The notes beneath the pieces are model-generated. The model did no database searches. It saw only the letters and a program-made list of their open reading frames with translations, and had not been told where the DNA came from. Source: Aquilaria yunnanensis (Eukaryota > Streptophyta > Magnoliopsida > Malvales > Thymelaeaceae). From it: a stretch of DNA of 64,000 nt. The position numbers were made by a program, and so were the translations under genes. How positions within the stretch are numbered: the first letter of the stretch is position 1; each line of letters starts with the position of its first letter. Of this stretch, positions 22,001-34,587 are shown piece by piece. Location of the stretch: assembly GCA_039654915.1 (NCBI GenBank), contig CM077593.1, forward strand, positions 41,324,501 through 41,388,500, given 5' to 3'.

Positions 22001-24226
22001 TCAAGGACACCTAAAACTCTTAAAGACATACAAAGACTTACAGGCAAGATTACAACACTAAGTAGGTTCATATCTAGATACATAGACTGATGTAACCTAT
22101 TTTTTAAATTGCTAACCAAGGCAGGCAAAGAATTGGTTAGAGGCGACAATGACCGATCTCCTTGTAATGAAGAATGCCAAGAAGCATGGGATAAGCTAAA
22201 AGAATACTTGATGAAGCTGCCAACCCTTCAATAGTCGAAGGAGGTGGAGCCTCTCATACTCTACCTCACAGTAAGCATGAAAGTAGTAAGCTTGGTATTA
22301 GTGAGGGAAGAAGATAGTGGAGAGCAGTGGCCAGTGTATTATGTAAGCAAGTCCTTACACGGGGCCGAAGTTGGATACCTAATCCTAAAAAAGATAATTT
22401 ATGCCTTAGTCCTAGTAAGAAGAAGACTTTAACCATACTTCCAAGGCCACACCATCATAGTCCAAAGTAGCTTACCCTTGAAGAATGTCATGAAAAAAGT
22501 CAACCATTTGGGGCAATTGTCTAAATGGTGTATAGAGCTTAGAGAATATGACATCATATACGAACCAAGGAAAACAATAAAGGCCTAAGCATTGGTAGAC
22601 TTTATAGCCGAGCTTCGAGATAATGTGGAAGCAGTAGATGATGCACCGAAACTAAAGGACACAAAATGGTCACTATTCATAGATGAAGTGTTGGGCTTTG
22701 AGCACCAAGGTGAATGAATCATACTCTGAGGACCTGAAGGGATGCAAACTACTAAGTCCATCAAATTTGGTTTTCATGTAACTAACAATGTGGTTGAATA
22801 TAAAGTGTTAATAGCTGAACTTGAGCTAGCTCAAAAAATTGGTATTAGATCTCTTCGATCTTGCAGCAACTCACAACTCCTAGTCTGGCAATTGAAGAGG
22901 GAGTATAAGGTCGGAGAGCTAAAGTTAAAACAATACTTTGACCTTGTAAACAAGCTAATTCAAAAGTTTAAAAAGGTATAGATTAAGAAAGTACCTCAGA
23001 TGGAGAACACTGAAGTAGTTGCTTTAGCAAAATCCTCCAAGGACACTGAAACACGCACCACCCTAAGTATAGATTTTATATCAAATTTGGTCATTGATAG
23101 GGGACGGAGAGCTTTACTAAGGAATTATTTGGCTGAAGGACTCCTGCCACAGGACCCTTGAGAAGTCACAAAAATAAGGCAAAGGTCAAAAAGGTAATTT
23201 CTAAATTCTGAAGAGCTATATAGCCAAGGCCACTCTAACCTGCTACAGGAGTACATAAAAGAAAAATAAGTAAAAATAGTGCTAAAAGCGGTCCATGAAA
23301 TAATGTGTAGATAACATATCTAGACTGACACTCTTACTGGAATGGTCCTTTGGCAAGGATACTTTTCGCCCACCATCAGCAAAGACATTCAAAATTTGGT
23401 TTAAAGTATTATGATAAGTGCCAATGAAACTTGCAGTACAAAGGATGCCCTCCAAAGTTATGACTTCGACAGATTATCCTTAGCCCTTTGCAGTTTAAGG
23501 TATCGACCTAATTGGTCCTTTGCCCACGGCACTTAAGGGAGTTAAATATTGTGTTGTGGATTTATGAGAGTGCTAGTCACCGATAATGGCACTCAATTTA
23601 TCGACAAAGGCTTCCAAGAGTTCACAACTAACCTCAACATAAAATTACATTTCACCCCAGTAGCAAATTCATAAAGTAATGGACAAGTTGAGGTATCCAA
23701 CAAAACCTTAAATGATAGGCTCAAGAAACGGTTAGGAATGGCAAAAAGAAGATGGCTAGAAGAGTTCCCAAGTGTGCTATAGAGCTACCAAACAACACAC
23801 TGAATGGCAACCAAATAAACTACCTTCTCATTCGCATTTAGAACCAAGGCACTAATAACCATCAAAATCATGAGCCCATCCATCTAGATATAGATCTTTG
23901 ATCAAAAACATCAAAAACATAATGACCTTGGCTCAAAAGTCAAGTTAAATATGGTTGAAGAACATACAGAAGCTATAAAATTAAGGAGAAAAGCTTTTCC
24001 AGCAAAGAATGGTTGTTGTTGTGAATATAAAAGTCAAGCCCAAAGGGATAAAAGTTGGAGATCTTGTGCTTTGTATTACTTCCATGGTGTTTTTCGAGCA
24101 AACTGGGAAGGCCCCTATCTCATGAATGAAGAAGTTAAACTAAGGGTCTATAAGTTGACTGATGCTAGGGGAGTAAAATTAAAACATACTTGGCATTCGG
24201 ATTGCCTAAAAAAGTACTATGCATAG
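19043..24226 (+). pseudogene. Decayed protease-RT-RNase H-integrase of the older plus-strand Tat-type Gypsy
   Basis: This continues the element whose gag lies at 6610-7962. The protease region at about 19220-19310 (LCDNDSHVNVIFSHLLPNQ) is interrupted by a solo Copia LTR (19313-20728). Polymerase resumes after 20734. RT fragments are at 21241-21450 (VIREVKYPD) and about 21780-22090. An RNase H piece is at 22244-22432 (QWPVYYVSKSLHGAEVGY) and an archaeal-type RNase H at 22742-22981 (TNNVVEYKVLIAELELA). Integrase core remnants are near 23570-23700. The tail at 23951-24226 ends KKYYA, matching KKFYA in the younger relative. Many stops and frameshifts make it non-functional. Confidence 0.85.
19313..20728 (-). 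mobile_element. Solo Copia LTR (copy B)
   Basis: 1,416 bp from TGTTGGGTTTCGGG to CACAACACTAACA, flanked by the 5-bp TSD AAACT (19308-19312 and 20729-20733), with no internal region. It is the product of LTR-LTR recombination of a full Copia element. It sits within the protease region of the decayed Gypsy. It carries the family promoter box (minus CTATAAATACAAC, about plus 19662-19675). Confidence 0.95.
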
Positions 24227-24659
24227 AAAAGTACGTAGGCAAATTTTCCAATTGTACTCGAATACCAATGTAATTTTTTGAATGAACAAAATGAAATCTA
24301 TCTAATACTTAGAAAATCTTTCATCAATTTTCATCTTTGGCGGGGGAGATAAGTCAGTAAAAGAACTACTATGAAGATGGTTAATCTTTCCTGGCAAAGA
24401 AGATTTTGAAAAAGGAACTTATATTGCGAAGTTCCTAAAACACATACTTAGGAAAAGAGACTTGAACCCTAAATATGGAATGACTTCAGATTCAACTTTA
24501 GAAAGAATCCAAGATATCATCCATGTCAAGAAAACCCTAAGTGTCAGAGAAATAAAAACTTCATTACTTAAGTTCATTTTTTACAAAAAGGGAACAAAAA
24601 AGAGATTCCTTAACAACTCCTAAGGATTCTTCTTCCGACAATTCTTTTCATTACCTCAA

Positions 24660-25263
24660 TCTCATCCTTGAGCTTTTACTTCTTTTGCAGACCCTTACCA
24701 ATTTGAGAAGCCATGTCACTTTTCTTCTTCCAAAGGGTTTTGCATTCTGATGTCTTCTCCATGAGCTTGCTCCCAAGGTTAGCCATCCTTGAGGTGAAGT
24801 CCTTATAAAGCATCTTTGCTCCTTCAGTAATCCCTTGACAAATTGAAGATACTTTATCTCTAGCTATCTTCTTCAACTGGCCGAACTTGTAATAAGTGGT
24901 GGCCAAAGTAGACTTAGTTTTCAAAAGCTCTTCCTCCATGTGAGAATAGATTTTTGTCTGCTTGGCAGACCAAGCTTGGAAATATCTTGACATCACCAAC
25001 ATTTGCTAAGAAATTACCAATTAGAACCAAGAAATTTAAGAAAAAGTCTAAGGTAAAAAGACTTTTCAAAGGTTACCTTCACGGCGAGCTTAGTAAGTTA
25101 AGATGCCAATATTTCTTTGTTTGAATACATGTCTGTCATAGTCTAAAAAAATTCCCCTCACCATTTAAAGGACCATTTTTTGGCAATCCTTAGAGAAAAA
25201 GTCCATGTCCTTTGTGAAATGCCAAAATGGCTCCCTTAGAACCTTTCCTTGAGGAATTTCAAT
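24660..25263 (-). pseudogene. Remnant of the antisense gene in the older Tat-type Gypsy
   Basis: On the minus strand, exon 4 (25005 down to about 24676) encodes a coiled coil starting QMLVMSRYFQAWSAKQT. Exon 3 (25263 down to 25077) contains PQGKVLREPFWHFTKDMDF, which matches PQGKITKEPFWTFTEDMNL in the complete copy. Between them is a 71-bp GT-AG intron (25006-25076) at the same place as intron 3 of the other two copies. Exons 1-2 are missing or unrecognisable beyond 25263, where another repeat starts. It is the third independent copy preserving this exon structure. Confidence 0.72.
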
Positions 25264-26318
25264 TGTTGGAAGTTGGTGCAACAACACCAAAAATCTGATG
25301 TTCCAACACCAAGGGGCAGCGAGTAGGAATGGATTAATAGCAATAGAGGTGCGACAGCACCAAAATTTTGATGCAGCAGGATTGAAGGGTAGCAACCAAA
25401 ATTGTTTCAGAGTCAGATTTGGTGTAGCACCACCAGAAATTCATGTGCCAACATCGAGCTTATGGGAAAAAAAATATAAGGCAACAACAAAGAAGAGCTT
25501 AGATAATTAAAAAGGAAGCCACCAAAGAGAAAGAGTAGGGCATACAAGGATTTTAAGAGAAGGATAGCAACACATGAGAATAAAATGGAGGATGATGGCT
25601 CCAAGGAGAAAATAAAAGAGAAGTTGATCATGAGAGAAAAAGCTACAAGAGTTCTTCAATCTTCCCTTATTTTTTCTATTTCTTAGATTGATCATGGATT
25701 TTAGTTATTTTATTGGTTTTGTTTCAAATATGTTTTTAAGCTAGATTTTTCTATCTTCTAGAGTGATTGTGAATCTTGGATGATGCTTTGATTATTGTTT
25801 GCTTAAATCCTCGACTATTTATTGAATTTATTGTTTGGGTTGCTCTTGTACTTAATTGTTGAGACTCTTGGCCATGAGTTTATTTCTTGATACAAATTTT
25901 TCATTCAATATTAGAGGGGTTAAATAAATTCCCCCCTAGGAGATGGAATTTGTTATCAAATAATTTTAACTACAATAAATTGATAAACGGTCTAAGTGGA
26001 TAGTAAACAAGTTCAAAATGGATTCCAAAAAGATCAACTACTCTAGGAGAGTTCTTTTTCCATAGTCACTTTATTAAGCATACAAGTAGTGGTTAGACTT
26101 AGTTTTCCTCAGAATTAGTTAGTATTTTTTAGTAGTTGCAATTAGTTATTTGTGTTGATTCTTTGTCACTTTTTATTTACGTCAAGCATTTAATTTTTTT
26201 TGTTTCTTTTTATAATTCTCAACTAGGTTAGTTTTTTTAGCACTTGATCCCTGTGGACATGACCCGGTCTCACAGGTTTTATTATTGGTTTGAAAACCAT
26301 ATATTAGCGGTGTGTGCA
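25264..26318 (+). mobile_element. Second copy of the degraded Gypsy LTR
   Basis: It matches 3905-5105 in the same orientation, with shared phrases at both ends (GTTGGTGCAACAACACC at the left, GACATGACCCGGTCTCAC near 26257). About 150 bases are missing around 25900. It could be the 3' LTR of the element whose 5' LTR is at 3.9 kb, or an independent solo LTR. I could not find a clean TSD. It abuts the broken antisense remnant directly, which suggests a rearrangement. Confidence 0.55.
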
Positions 26319-28130
26319 ACAACTCTCACAACCTTAGTTTTGTCTTATGCAAATTTTGACATTGTTGAGCTCGATAACTACTGAGGGTTGTTGAGGTACT
26401 CTTTTGTTATAGGTATATTGTCATTTGAATCCGTGAAATTCTAGTTTTATTGCTTACTTGTTGGTTAAGTCAGCATGCTAACTATAGTTTCATTTGGCCA
26501 CAAAGGCTACTAAGGTACAAGAAGGGCTTTTAGGGCTTGCCACTAGGAGTTGCATCAAGGGGGTTAGTTGGGTTGATCTTGGTAGTACTTAGCCTTGGTG
26601 TATGTCATGTACACTAGTAGCCTCCAATGTGAATGGTTAGAGTAGCAAACTCTAAAGTTGCTTGTAGTAGTTGAGCATAGTCTCTTTTTGTGTTGATGCT
26701 CATAATTGAATGTAATGGTTTTGTATGCTTTGACAGTTTAATACTTGTGTTTTATGGAAATTCCTAGGCTATGTTTTATATTTTATTGCTTTTAACTTAT
26801 TAAGGTCAAAGCATTTACTCATGCATAATTGCATTATAAGTTAAATAACTAGCAGTACAAAAGTTTTTAACAAGAGTGTACATAATTGATTAGCCAATTA
26901 CAACTAGTGTAAGACCTATTCTCATAGTCTACCATTAGCCATAAAGGGCCTTCACAATTATAATCCTTTTGGTGGCTTAAAAGGCTTCAGATTTGAGCTT
27001 GAGGGAAATATGAGTAATTTTCTCATGGACAAGACTATCTATCCTCCCACAAAGGAAATCCTAAGTGTGGCCAGAGGGCATGAAAAAGAACTTCTTATTC
27101 TACTCATTTTAGCTTTTGAGAGTGGTGACAAATACAAAGGCAAGGTTATGCCCAAAAGAGTTGGGCCTGAGGTTAATGACTTAGTTAGAGTGAATGAGTA
27201 AAAGAAAGAGAAAGCATTCTTGGAAGAACTCTACTCCCACAATGTAACAGGCAAAGGAGAAGCCATTTATGTGAAGGAATGAGTTGAGGGCCAATTCAAA
27301 GGGGGGAATGCCATAAAGGTTGTAGAGTTGGGACACTAGAGGATGATTGAGGAACCTCAACCCTGCTTTGAATGATTGGCATAGACAATCATCTAGATAT
27401 TCTTGGGCTTTTTGGCAAACCCAAGTTGATCACATTTTAAGTGGAAATGATGGAGGCTTCCTTCAGGAGATTATTAAATGTTCGAGGGTTTAAGTTACTC
27501 CCTAGGTCTTTTACATCTTTAAAGTTAAGGAGCTCGATCCCCCCAATCTTGGCGATCGTCTTTCTTTTGGTGCTTGACATTTGCAAGCACAATGGGAGAA
27601 ACAAGGAGCTAGAAAGGAAAGGAACTGGACGATAACCCATTTTTGACAAGATGAAGTACAAAATGAAAAATCATTGTAGAGGAAGGGGTCTTTATACAAT
27701 TTTTAACCTAGATCAATGAAGGTATTTGCTAGAAATAGAATTCTAGTGAAATGACGGTGTCGACGATAAATGAAGCAAAGAACTAGATTATTTCTTATTT
27801 CACAAATACTTGCCTTGGTAAGGAAGAATGGGGGAGAAACACACTTGGACAATGCAATACAATGGAGAGTTATATGTTGCATTCAAGAAGGATGAATAGC
27901 TCTTGAAAAAAGAATCTATTAATTCTCTCTTAAAATATTGGAGAATGATGAAGTAGAATATGAAAGGTCTAAATAGAAACCAGATAAGGCTTTTAAAGCA
28001 CTTCGGTTATTTGAGGTCCACTAACTATCTAGAAATATCCATTTGTTCAATATCTTAAACCAACAACACGCTATTTCAAGGATTTGAAATACCAGCCACC
28101 TATTTCGCTATATTTCACTAAAGGGGGCCC
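26319..28130. other. Unassigned sequence between LTR remnants
   Basis: No recognisable domain. An open frame at about 27010-27201 has no family I recognise and is followed by stops in the same frame. It may be the lost 5' part of the antisense gene or older TE debris, but I cannot align it to either. Confidence 0.4.
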
Positions 28131-28560
28131 GTTAATATCATATCGACTTAGGCCCCAACTTTAGTAGCCAACTAGAGATATTCTCATGTATTAAGCCATT
28201 GAAAGCATTCTCATGGATCTAAGCGGCATTGATTGCCAACATTAATGGTTGACTCAAGAAGGGAATTAAATACCTTAGTTGAGGGATTTTAGTCTGAGAA
28301 TGTGGAAGTTCCTTCACTTAGTAAACACGCCATCAAGCCTGGAAGAGGCTCTTTATGAAAACCCTTTAGTATGTTTTATTCTCTTTACTTAATCCCATAT
28401 ACTGTTCTTATGCAAGTACTGACTTAGGCATCAGAGGATTTTCCCCACACATACAACTCTAGAGCCTCTAACAATGTCTTTGATTGGGTGTCACTTATTG
28501 TCACTAAAATCAACCTCAGGCTCAGCTGATGTATAATCTGGGTATAGTTTGAATCTACTT
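28131..28560 (+). mobile_element. Gypsy LTR remnant, probable 3' LTR of the decayed plus-strand element
   Basis: A purine run AAAGGGGGCCCG precedes TTAATATCATATCGACTTAGGCC, resembling PPT plus LTR start. The stretch ACTGACTTAGGCATCAGAGG near 28420 parallels ACTAACTTGGGCATTGGAGACTCC in the LTR at 57.5 and 62.7 kb, which is followed in both by CCC and ACACT-like sequence. The match is weak and short. Confidence 0.4.
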
Positions 28561-29269
28561 ATTAAGGTTTGATTCTCAGAGAGAGAAGCCTATCCATGTT
28601 GATTATGTGACATTGGTAGTTTATTGTCAAGAAAGGATGAACTTTCTATATTGTCGCAGTGGCAAGTTATCACAGCACAAGTTTCAGAAAACGACAAAAA
28701 AAGAAAGAGAGTGAAAAGGAAAAAGAGCAACCGATTTACTTGCAGAATAGGTAAGAAAAATAGACAAATCTTGTTTCTTCTTCAAAGGCATTTCCTTTTT
28801 TCTCCTTGATATTTTTCTTATCGAAGGTGTTTTCCTTTTCATTTTCCTTCTTGATTTCTAATCACTATTAAATATTTTTTCACTCAACGATCGTAATGGC
28901 CTTCATTGTTCTTTGGTTTTTTTTTCCTATTTTCTTTGTAATTTATTAACATAAAATGGGTAGAGGGAAGGAAGATTATAAGCAGCATAGGGAGTTGTTT
29001 GAGACTTTGTTCTAGAAAAGCGATATCATAGGTGAAAAATCATTTCATGGAGAAAAAAGGCGTTAAGGGGATATGAAAAAAAGTCAAATGATTCAGTTGT
29101 GGGCAAATAACACTTTCAGTGCTAAAACTTGTAGTGCTTTACCAAATCAATCCTAAAAGTTATTTATTTTCTAATCGAGTCCTAATTATCCTAAAACATA
29201 TAGTATGTTAGTTGTGAAATGAACTGGTTCATGAAAGTGTTTGAACAGGTAAAAAATTGTTGGACGAGT
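28561..29269. other. AT-rich spacer, nothing recognised
   Basis: Only short open frames. It leads directly into the minisatellite array, and I see no LTR ends or exons. Confidence 0.4.
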
Positions 29270-31215
29270 CATAAAAGCAATAGATTGTGGTTAACATTTA
29301 AGCCCCTTAATGTCAACCATAGGCCCCTTGATTATGATCCACATAACCTTACTTGTGAACTGCAAGCTTAATGGTTAACAAATAGGGGGTTTGCAATTCA
29401 CATTCAAGTCCTTGAATGTGAACCACAAACCCCCTAATTGTGAATCATATACTCCCTACGAGTAAACCGCAAGCTTAGTGGTTCACAATTAGGGGGTCTG
29501 TGATTCACAATCAGAAGGGTTTGCAGTTCACATTTAGGCCTCTGAATGTGAGCCACAGACCCCTAATTGTGAACCACATACCCCTACCTGTGAACCATAG
29601 GCTTAATGATTCACAATTAGGGGGTTTGTGATTCATAATAAGGGGATTTGCTGTTTATATTCAGGGCCCTGAATGTGAACCATAGACCCTGATGCCCTCC
29701 GGCATCTCTGTCCAGTGACATGGTGAATTCCGAGGGAGCTTCCGAGGGGGAAGGACGTCCTGCTGAGATATTCCCCAGGTGGGAAAATACCTGAAAGGCT
29801 CAGAAAAAAGGGTTAGGAGGTCCCCGGGATGGTTTTCCGGGGAGGAGCCTCCGACGGCCAAGTCAGTGCTCTGATAATGAATAAAGTAGGCACACTAGAA
29901 AGGTGCGAGAGCTAGCCTGCATATATTTTCAGCTATGGGCGAGGGCTGATCACAGAGAGGGGATGGATCCCATCCCTTGCCAAGTCCTTTTTCCCAGTAT
30001 TTATAGAAATGCCTGGCCCGTTCAGATCCTGACACGTGTTCGGTCGGATCCTCTCTGTGCTTTCTGGGCGTAGGGAATAGGTAGTCGTCTGTAGGCTCCT
30101 GGTTTTGTGGCTGAGATAGGACTTGGACGGCGTCAGTGCGTCAAGTCGCCGTTTCAGGCGGCGTGTGGGTTTCCTTTCAGAGGCTCCTTAAATGCTCATT
30201 AAATGCTCATGCCGTACTCCCGAGACCCTTTGGGCGAGGTCGCCCCCTTGGGACGGACGCCCTTCCCCGGGAATCATGTTGGTGGCTCGGGGAGTTATGC
30301 CTTCGGGGGAATCTTTCCTGCTTTCAGTAGCTGGCTCTTTGCTCCCGAAGACGATATGTTCGGTTTCCCGAGGTAGCCGGCAACACATTTAAATAATTAT
30401 GGCGTTTTAGTCAAAGTGCTTACTTTGTCGTGCTCGACTCCACTTCTGCCGAGGTCGTTGGCAATGCTTATTTCCGAGCTACATCAGGCTCCCCAGACGG
30501 CCCTTCGGGGAAGCGCGTACTGAAAGAGGCGAAAGGCCTTCGGCTATCAGACCCTTGATTGTGAACCACGTACCCCTACCTGTGAATTGCAAGCTTAGTC
30601 ATTCACAATTACAAGGTTGGCAGTTCACAATCAGGGGCCTAAATGTGAATCGCAAACTCCTTGATTGTGAACCACATACTCTCTACGTGCGAACTATAAA
30701 CCTAGTGGTTCACAATTAAGGGATATGCAGTTCATATTTGGGCCCTGATTGTGAACCACATACCCTCTGCTTGTAAACCACAGACTTGGTAGTTCAGAAT
30801 TAGGAGGTTTGCAATTCACATTCTAGCTCTGCTTATGAACCACATACCCCTTAATTGTGAACCACAAAATTAGTGGTTCATAATTGGGGGGTCTATGGTT
30901 CACAATTAAGGGTTCTGCAGCTCATTTTTAGGCTACTGATTGTGAACCACAGACCCCTGATTGTGAAGCACATACCCCCTACTTGTAAACTGTAAACTTA
31001 GTGATTTATAATTATAGGGTCTATAGTTCACATTTGGGGCATTACTTGTGAACCACATACCCTTTGATTTGAATCACAAAATTAGATGCTCACAATCAAG
31101 GGTATGTAGCTCACAATCAAGGGTATGTAGCTCACAATCAGAGAATTTGCGATTCACAATCAAGGGCTTTGTGGTTCACATTCAGGCCTTGATTATGAAC
31201 CACTAAACCCTTGAT
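29270..31215. repeat. Irregular minisatellite of inverted GTGAACCAC / GTGGTTCAC words
   Basis: Phrases such as TTGTGAACCACATACCCC and AGTGGTTCACAATTAGGGGG alternate throughout. The anchor CACATACCCC(C)TAC recurs roughly at 29338, 29446, 29575, 30567, 30672, 30757, 30840, 30969 and 31053. Spacing is about 84-129 bases once the inserted LTR is removed. Because each unit contains both the word and its reverse complement, single strands could fold into many hairpins. Units are diverged, so the array is old. It is interrupted by a solo Gypsy LTR at 29690-30549. Confidence 0.85.
29690..30549 (-). mobile_element. Solo Gypsy LTR inside the minisatellite
   Basis: 860 bp, TGATGCCCTCCGG to CCTTCGGCTATCA, with the 5-bp TSD GACCC (29685-29689 and 30550-30554). 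It is clearly related to the LTR at 8061: both share TTTATAG...TGCCT.GCCCGTTCAGATC and GACACGTGT. It is a diverged subfamily. No internal region remains, so it arose by LTR recombination. Confidence 0.92.
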
Positions 31216-34200
31216 AAGTTTGAAGGCTAATCTGACAAAATATTAAAATTTTTAGGACTGGAAGCGTTCTTTCCCCGTAAATGGATGGTGGCCAACCACT
31301 TTGATGCTTTTTCCTTCACCTTCATTGCTTCTAATATCACCTAAGCGTGTTTGCTCTCCTCTTATCGCTTTTTCAACCATGATTTTTGCTTTTTTTTTTG
31401 TGAAAAATGCTTTTTTGGAGCAACAATTTTCTCTAGCAACTTTCAACTTCTGGCAACTTGCAAATATCACTAAACCCAAGTGGCAATTCTTTCTTGCATC
31501 CTTTGGGTACGTCCTTTTTGTTTTTCCCTCTTCATACTCCTCTTTCCTTGAATTTCTTGATTTCTTTCCTTTTCTTTTCCCATAATTTCTCATCTGATTC
31601 ATTGATGTTCAATAAACGTTCCTACCATTACAGAACAAATTTACTTTCATCAATTTCCCTAAACTTAATAAATCTAGTCTTTTTGTTCAACTCAAGTTTC
31701 ACCTCCATCTTTGTTCCTGTAGTTCATTGTTGAAATTTTTCTTTTCAAATACTTTTTGAAACGCAAAAACGCTTATCTTCCATCTAAAATGCTTTTCTGC
31801 CAAATATAGACGGCTTTTAACCATGTCTACACATTTCCCTTACGTATAAAAACTCTTCGACCTTTTAGCTTCTCAACTGTTTGTTTGTCCATGTTATCGC
31901 TTTTGTTCACATGTTCCTTGCATGTTGTTCATCGTTTTTCTCACTTTCAAAACTGCACAAATTTATGTTGTCAAAAGGTGATTTAGTCAAATACAAAGCC
32001 AATTTAGTTCCATGAAAAGTGATTTGGCTTTGGAAAAAGTAATGATGGCTCAAAAAAAGTGTTTTCATTTGTCACTTTGTTAATACATTTTCCCCTAAAT
32101 TCTAAAAAATAATTACATACTAATGAGATTAAAGTTGTATATTCTATTTTATATTTAGATAAATATCAAAGGAACAAACTGATAATATTGTAAAAAACCT
32201 AAGCCCTTCTAAACACTTCTAACCTTTTTCTATTTTACCATCTACCCTTACTTTTATATACTTTCATAAATAAATGTGTTTACTACTAATACATTGACTC
32301 ACTTCTCATCTTCATATTGACTCACAGTTTTTACATCAACTCTCATACTTTTTTCTTCCTTCCAACAATTTTTTGTATTAGTCGTGTTAATTGAGTTATT
32401 CTCTTTTTCCTCTTTATCTTTAATATCATTAATTTCATTTATTTCACAAACACTTCAAGTACATTTGACTAAAAAAGATGTTAATGAATTATTTAATAAA
32501 ATATCACTACAATTGTTACTTATTTTCTATTTTCTACAATTTATTTATGATTATATTTTTTACTTTATCTACTGTCTCTTAACCCCATGACCATTCAAAC
32601 TGGTTATAAGTACATTTTTAGTTTTTTTTTCTCTATTTCACATTTTGTCTTTTATGTCTGATTGCTGCAACAAGTTGCAACAACGGCATTGTAGAAGGCC
32701 CTCAGAAAGGAAGATCAATGGCCAAGGTGAGCTAAAAAGCGAACACGAATGATTTTTTGTGCTCTTTTTGCCGTATTTGTAAGGCCCATCTTGATCGTTG
32801 GAAAGGACGGTTGTAGTTGTACAATCAAATCGTAATCCCAAGAACATGGATTTGCATATAGCAACTATTAAAAACATTAATGAACCATCAAGATCCAAAA
32901 TCAGACTTCAGAGGCACCTATCCACTTTTCATCATTGCACTAGGCCTCACGTAAACATTGGCTACAAGGCTGCAAATCCTAAACCAACTTCCGGGTTGGC
33001 CATCGAGTATACAATTTGTGCATTTGAATATGAATTCCATGAAATTTAGAGATTACCTTGCAAATTTCCCAAGAAAAAGAAGAAATTAACATGTAAAATA
33101 GTTTGAATTTGCTTTAAATTTATGGTTTAAAAATGAGTTATTAGCAATTATTTTGATATATAGTAATTATTTATTTAACTTATATACCAATTAAAGTTTA
33201 TACTTCAAGAATTTTTTTAAAAAAATTTATCTTTTTTTTGAGTTTAGGTTTTTTTATTAATATTTTTTATTGGGTATATAAAAAATTCATAAAAAATAAT
33301 TTTTTTATATTCAGGTCATTACTTGAGGGTTAGAGTTTAAATTTCTATGAAGGTAAAAAAAACTTTCCCAACCTCATTAATTGACATTTTCTAATTCTTT
33401 TTATTACAATGTATTAACTCGTAATATGTTGTGATTTGTGAGTTCAAAAAAGAAAAAGAAAAGAAGATGAAAAATTAAAACGGGTTAAATCTTCTGAGTT
33501 TTTTTTGTTATATTCCTCTCAATTCATTTCAACCTAATTGAAGATGATTTATTTTTATTTTTACATCTTTTCTTATTTGATATTAATTTTATTTACAAGT
33601 TAATATTATGTAGGTGTAAGAATTCATTGAAAATATAATTTTTATAATCTTACTAAATTTTAATAAATTTTTCTAGCTTTAAGTAATAAAAAAATTTCAT
33701 AAAAATCCAATAACATCATAAATATGAAATTTTAGTTTTAAATAAATTATTGCATCTATATTTATTGGTTTTCAAATGAAGTTGGTTTAAAGTAAAAAAA
33801 GTTTAAAAATAAAAAAAATTATTTTAAATTAAGTATCTCGCTGAAAAACAATTTACGATTTACTTATCTAAAATGTTTTAAACTAATGATAAAAAAATGT
33901 CATGTAATACAAAAGAATGAAACTGCTAAAAAATGTGCACCCAAAGAAAAAAATCAAGGAGAAGAAGAAACTGCCCAAAATGAAAGACTAATAAAAGAAT
34001 TGTTGCAACCAAGGAAAAGAAGATCTTGTGGCAGCAGATTTCTTTTCATCATGTAAAAAGGCTTTTGCTTGCATCATCATCAGTCCGTCCAAAGCAAACT
34101 GCTACAAAACAGTGTTTCTTCTGTCTCTCCCATCTCACACGCACTGGCACTTGCCACAAACCTCAGTACTTGGATTCTGGAGGGAGGAAAGTGAGAGCCT

Positions 34201-34428
34201 TTTCTTACTCCAATTTCTCATCTTTCTCATCAAGGCTTGGCTTTTGTGACTTTTGCAGCCCTAAAAAGAGCTAAAACAGCAAAATACTTTCTTTATTTCC
34301 GCCCTTTTTCTGCTTACCCCTTCTAAGAAAAAATGTCGCTGGGGAGGCCTGCCATGTACAGAAGCTCTCACAGAGGGAATCCAGATATTTTGATTGTGAT
34401 GATTGCAAGAAAACAGATAATGAGAGGT
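31216..34428. other. AT-rich intergenic region upstream of the homeobox gene
   Basis: Very AT-rich from about 32.1 to 33.95 kb with no TE ends and no convincing exon. Overlapping open frames at about 32.64-33.05 kb on both strands have no recognisable domain. It is probably intergenic and distal promoter sequence. Confidence 0.5.
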
Positions 34429-34464
34429 GGTGAGGAGAGAGAGAGAGATAGAGAGAGAAGAAGC
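34429..34464. promoter_or_regulatory. GA-rich tract upstream of the ATH1-like gene
   Basis: A run of GAGAGAGAGAGATAGAGAGAG. GA repeats are bound by BASIC PENTACYSTEINE factors at several plant homeobox genes, so a regulatory role is plausible. This is an inference from position and composition only. Confidence 0.35.
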
Positions 34465-34569
34465 AGCAGCAATGGGCCCTGCCTAGAGCCTGCAACAGAA
34501 ATGAGTGGCACTGCACCAAGGAAAGAAATATGTTTGCTTTCTCTCTCTATGTTTATTGCAGCCTCCTTG

Positions 34570-34587
34570 CTCTCTCTCTCTCTCTCT
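34570..34587. repeat. (CT)9 microsatellite in the promoter or leader
   Basis: An uninterrupted CT run about 140 bases after the GA tract, so the two are complementary and could pair. It is followed by a run of about 20 T at 34640-34660. Confidence 0.85.

Noticed and set aside
29270..31215. CRISPR-like repeats
   Set aside because: The unit is degenerate with irregular spacing and inverted words; there are no cas genes and the context is eukaryotic.
32638..33049. Possible small gene on either strand at 32.6-33.05 kb
   Set aside because: Short overlapping frames on both strands, no recognised domain, no supporting splice sites or promoter.
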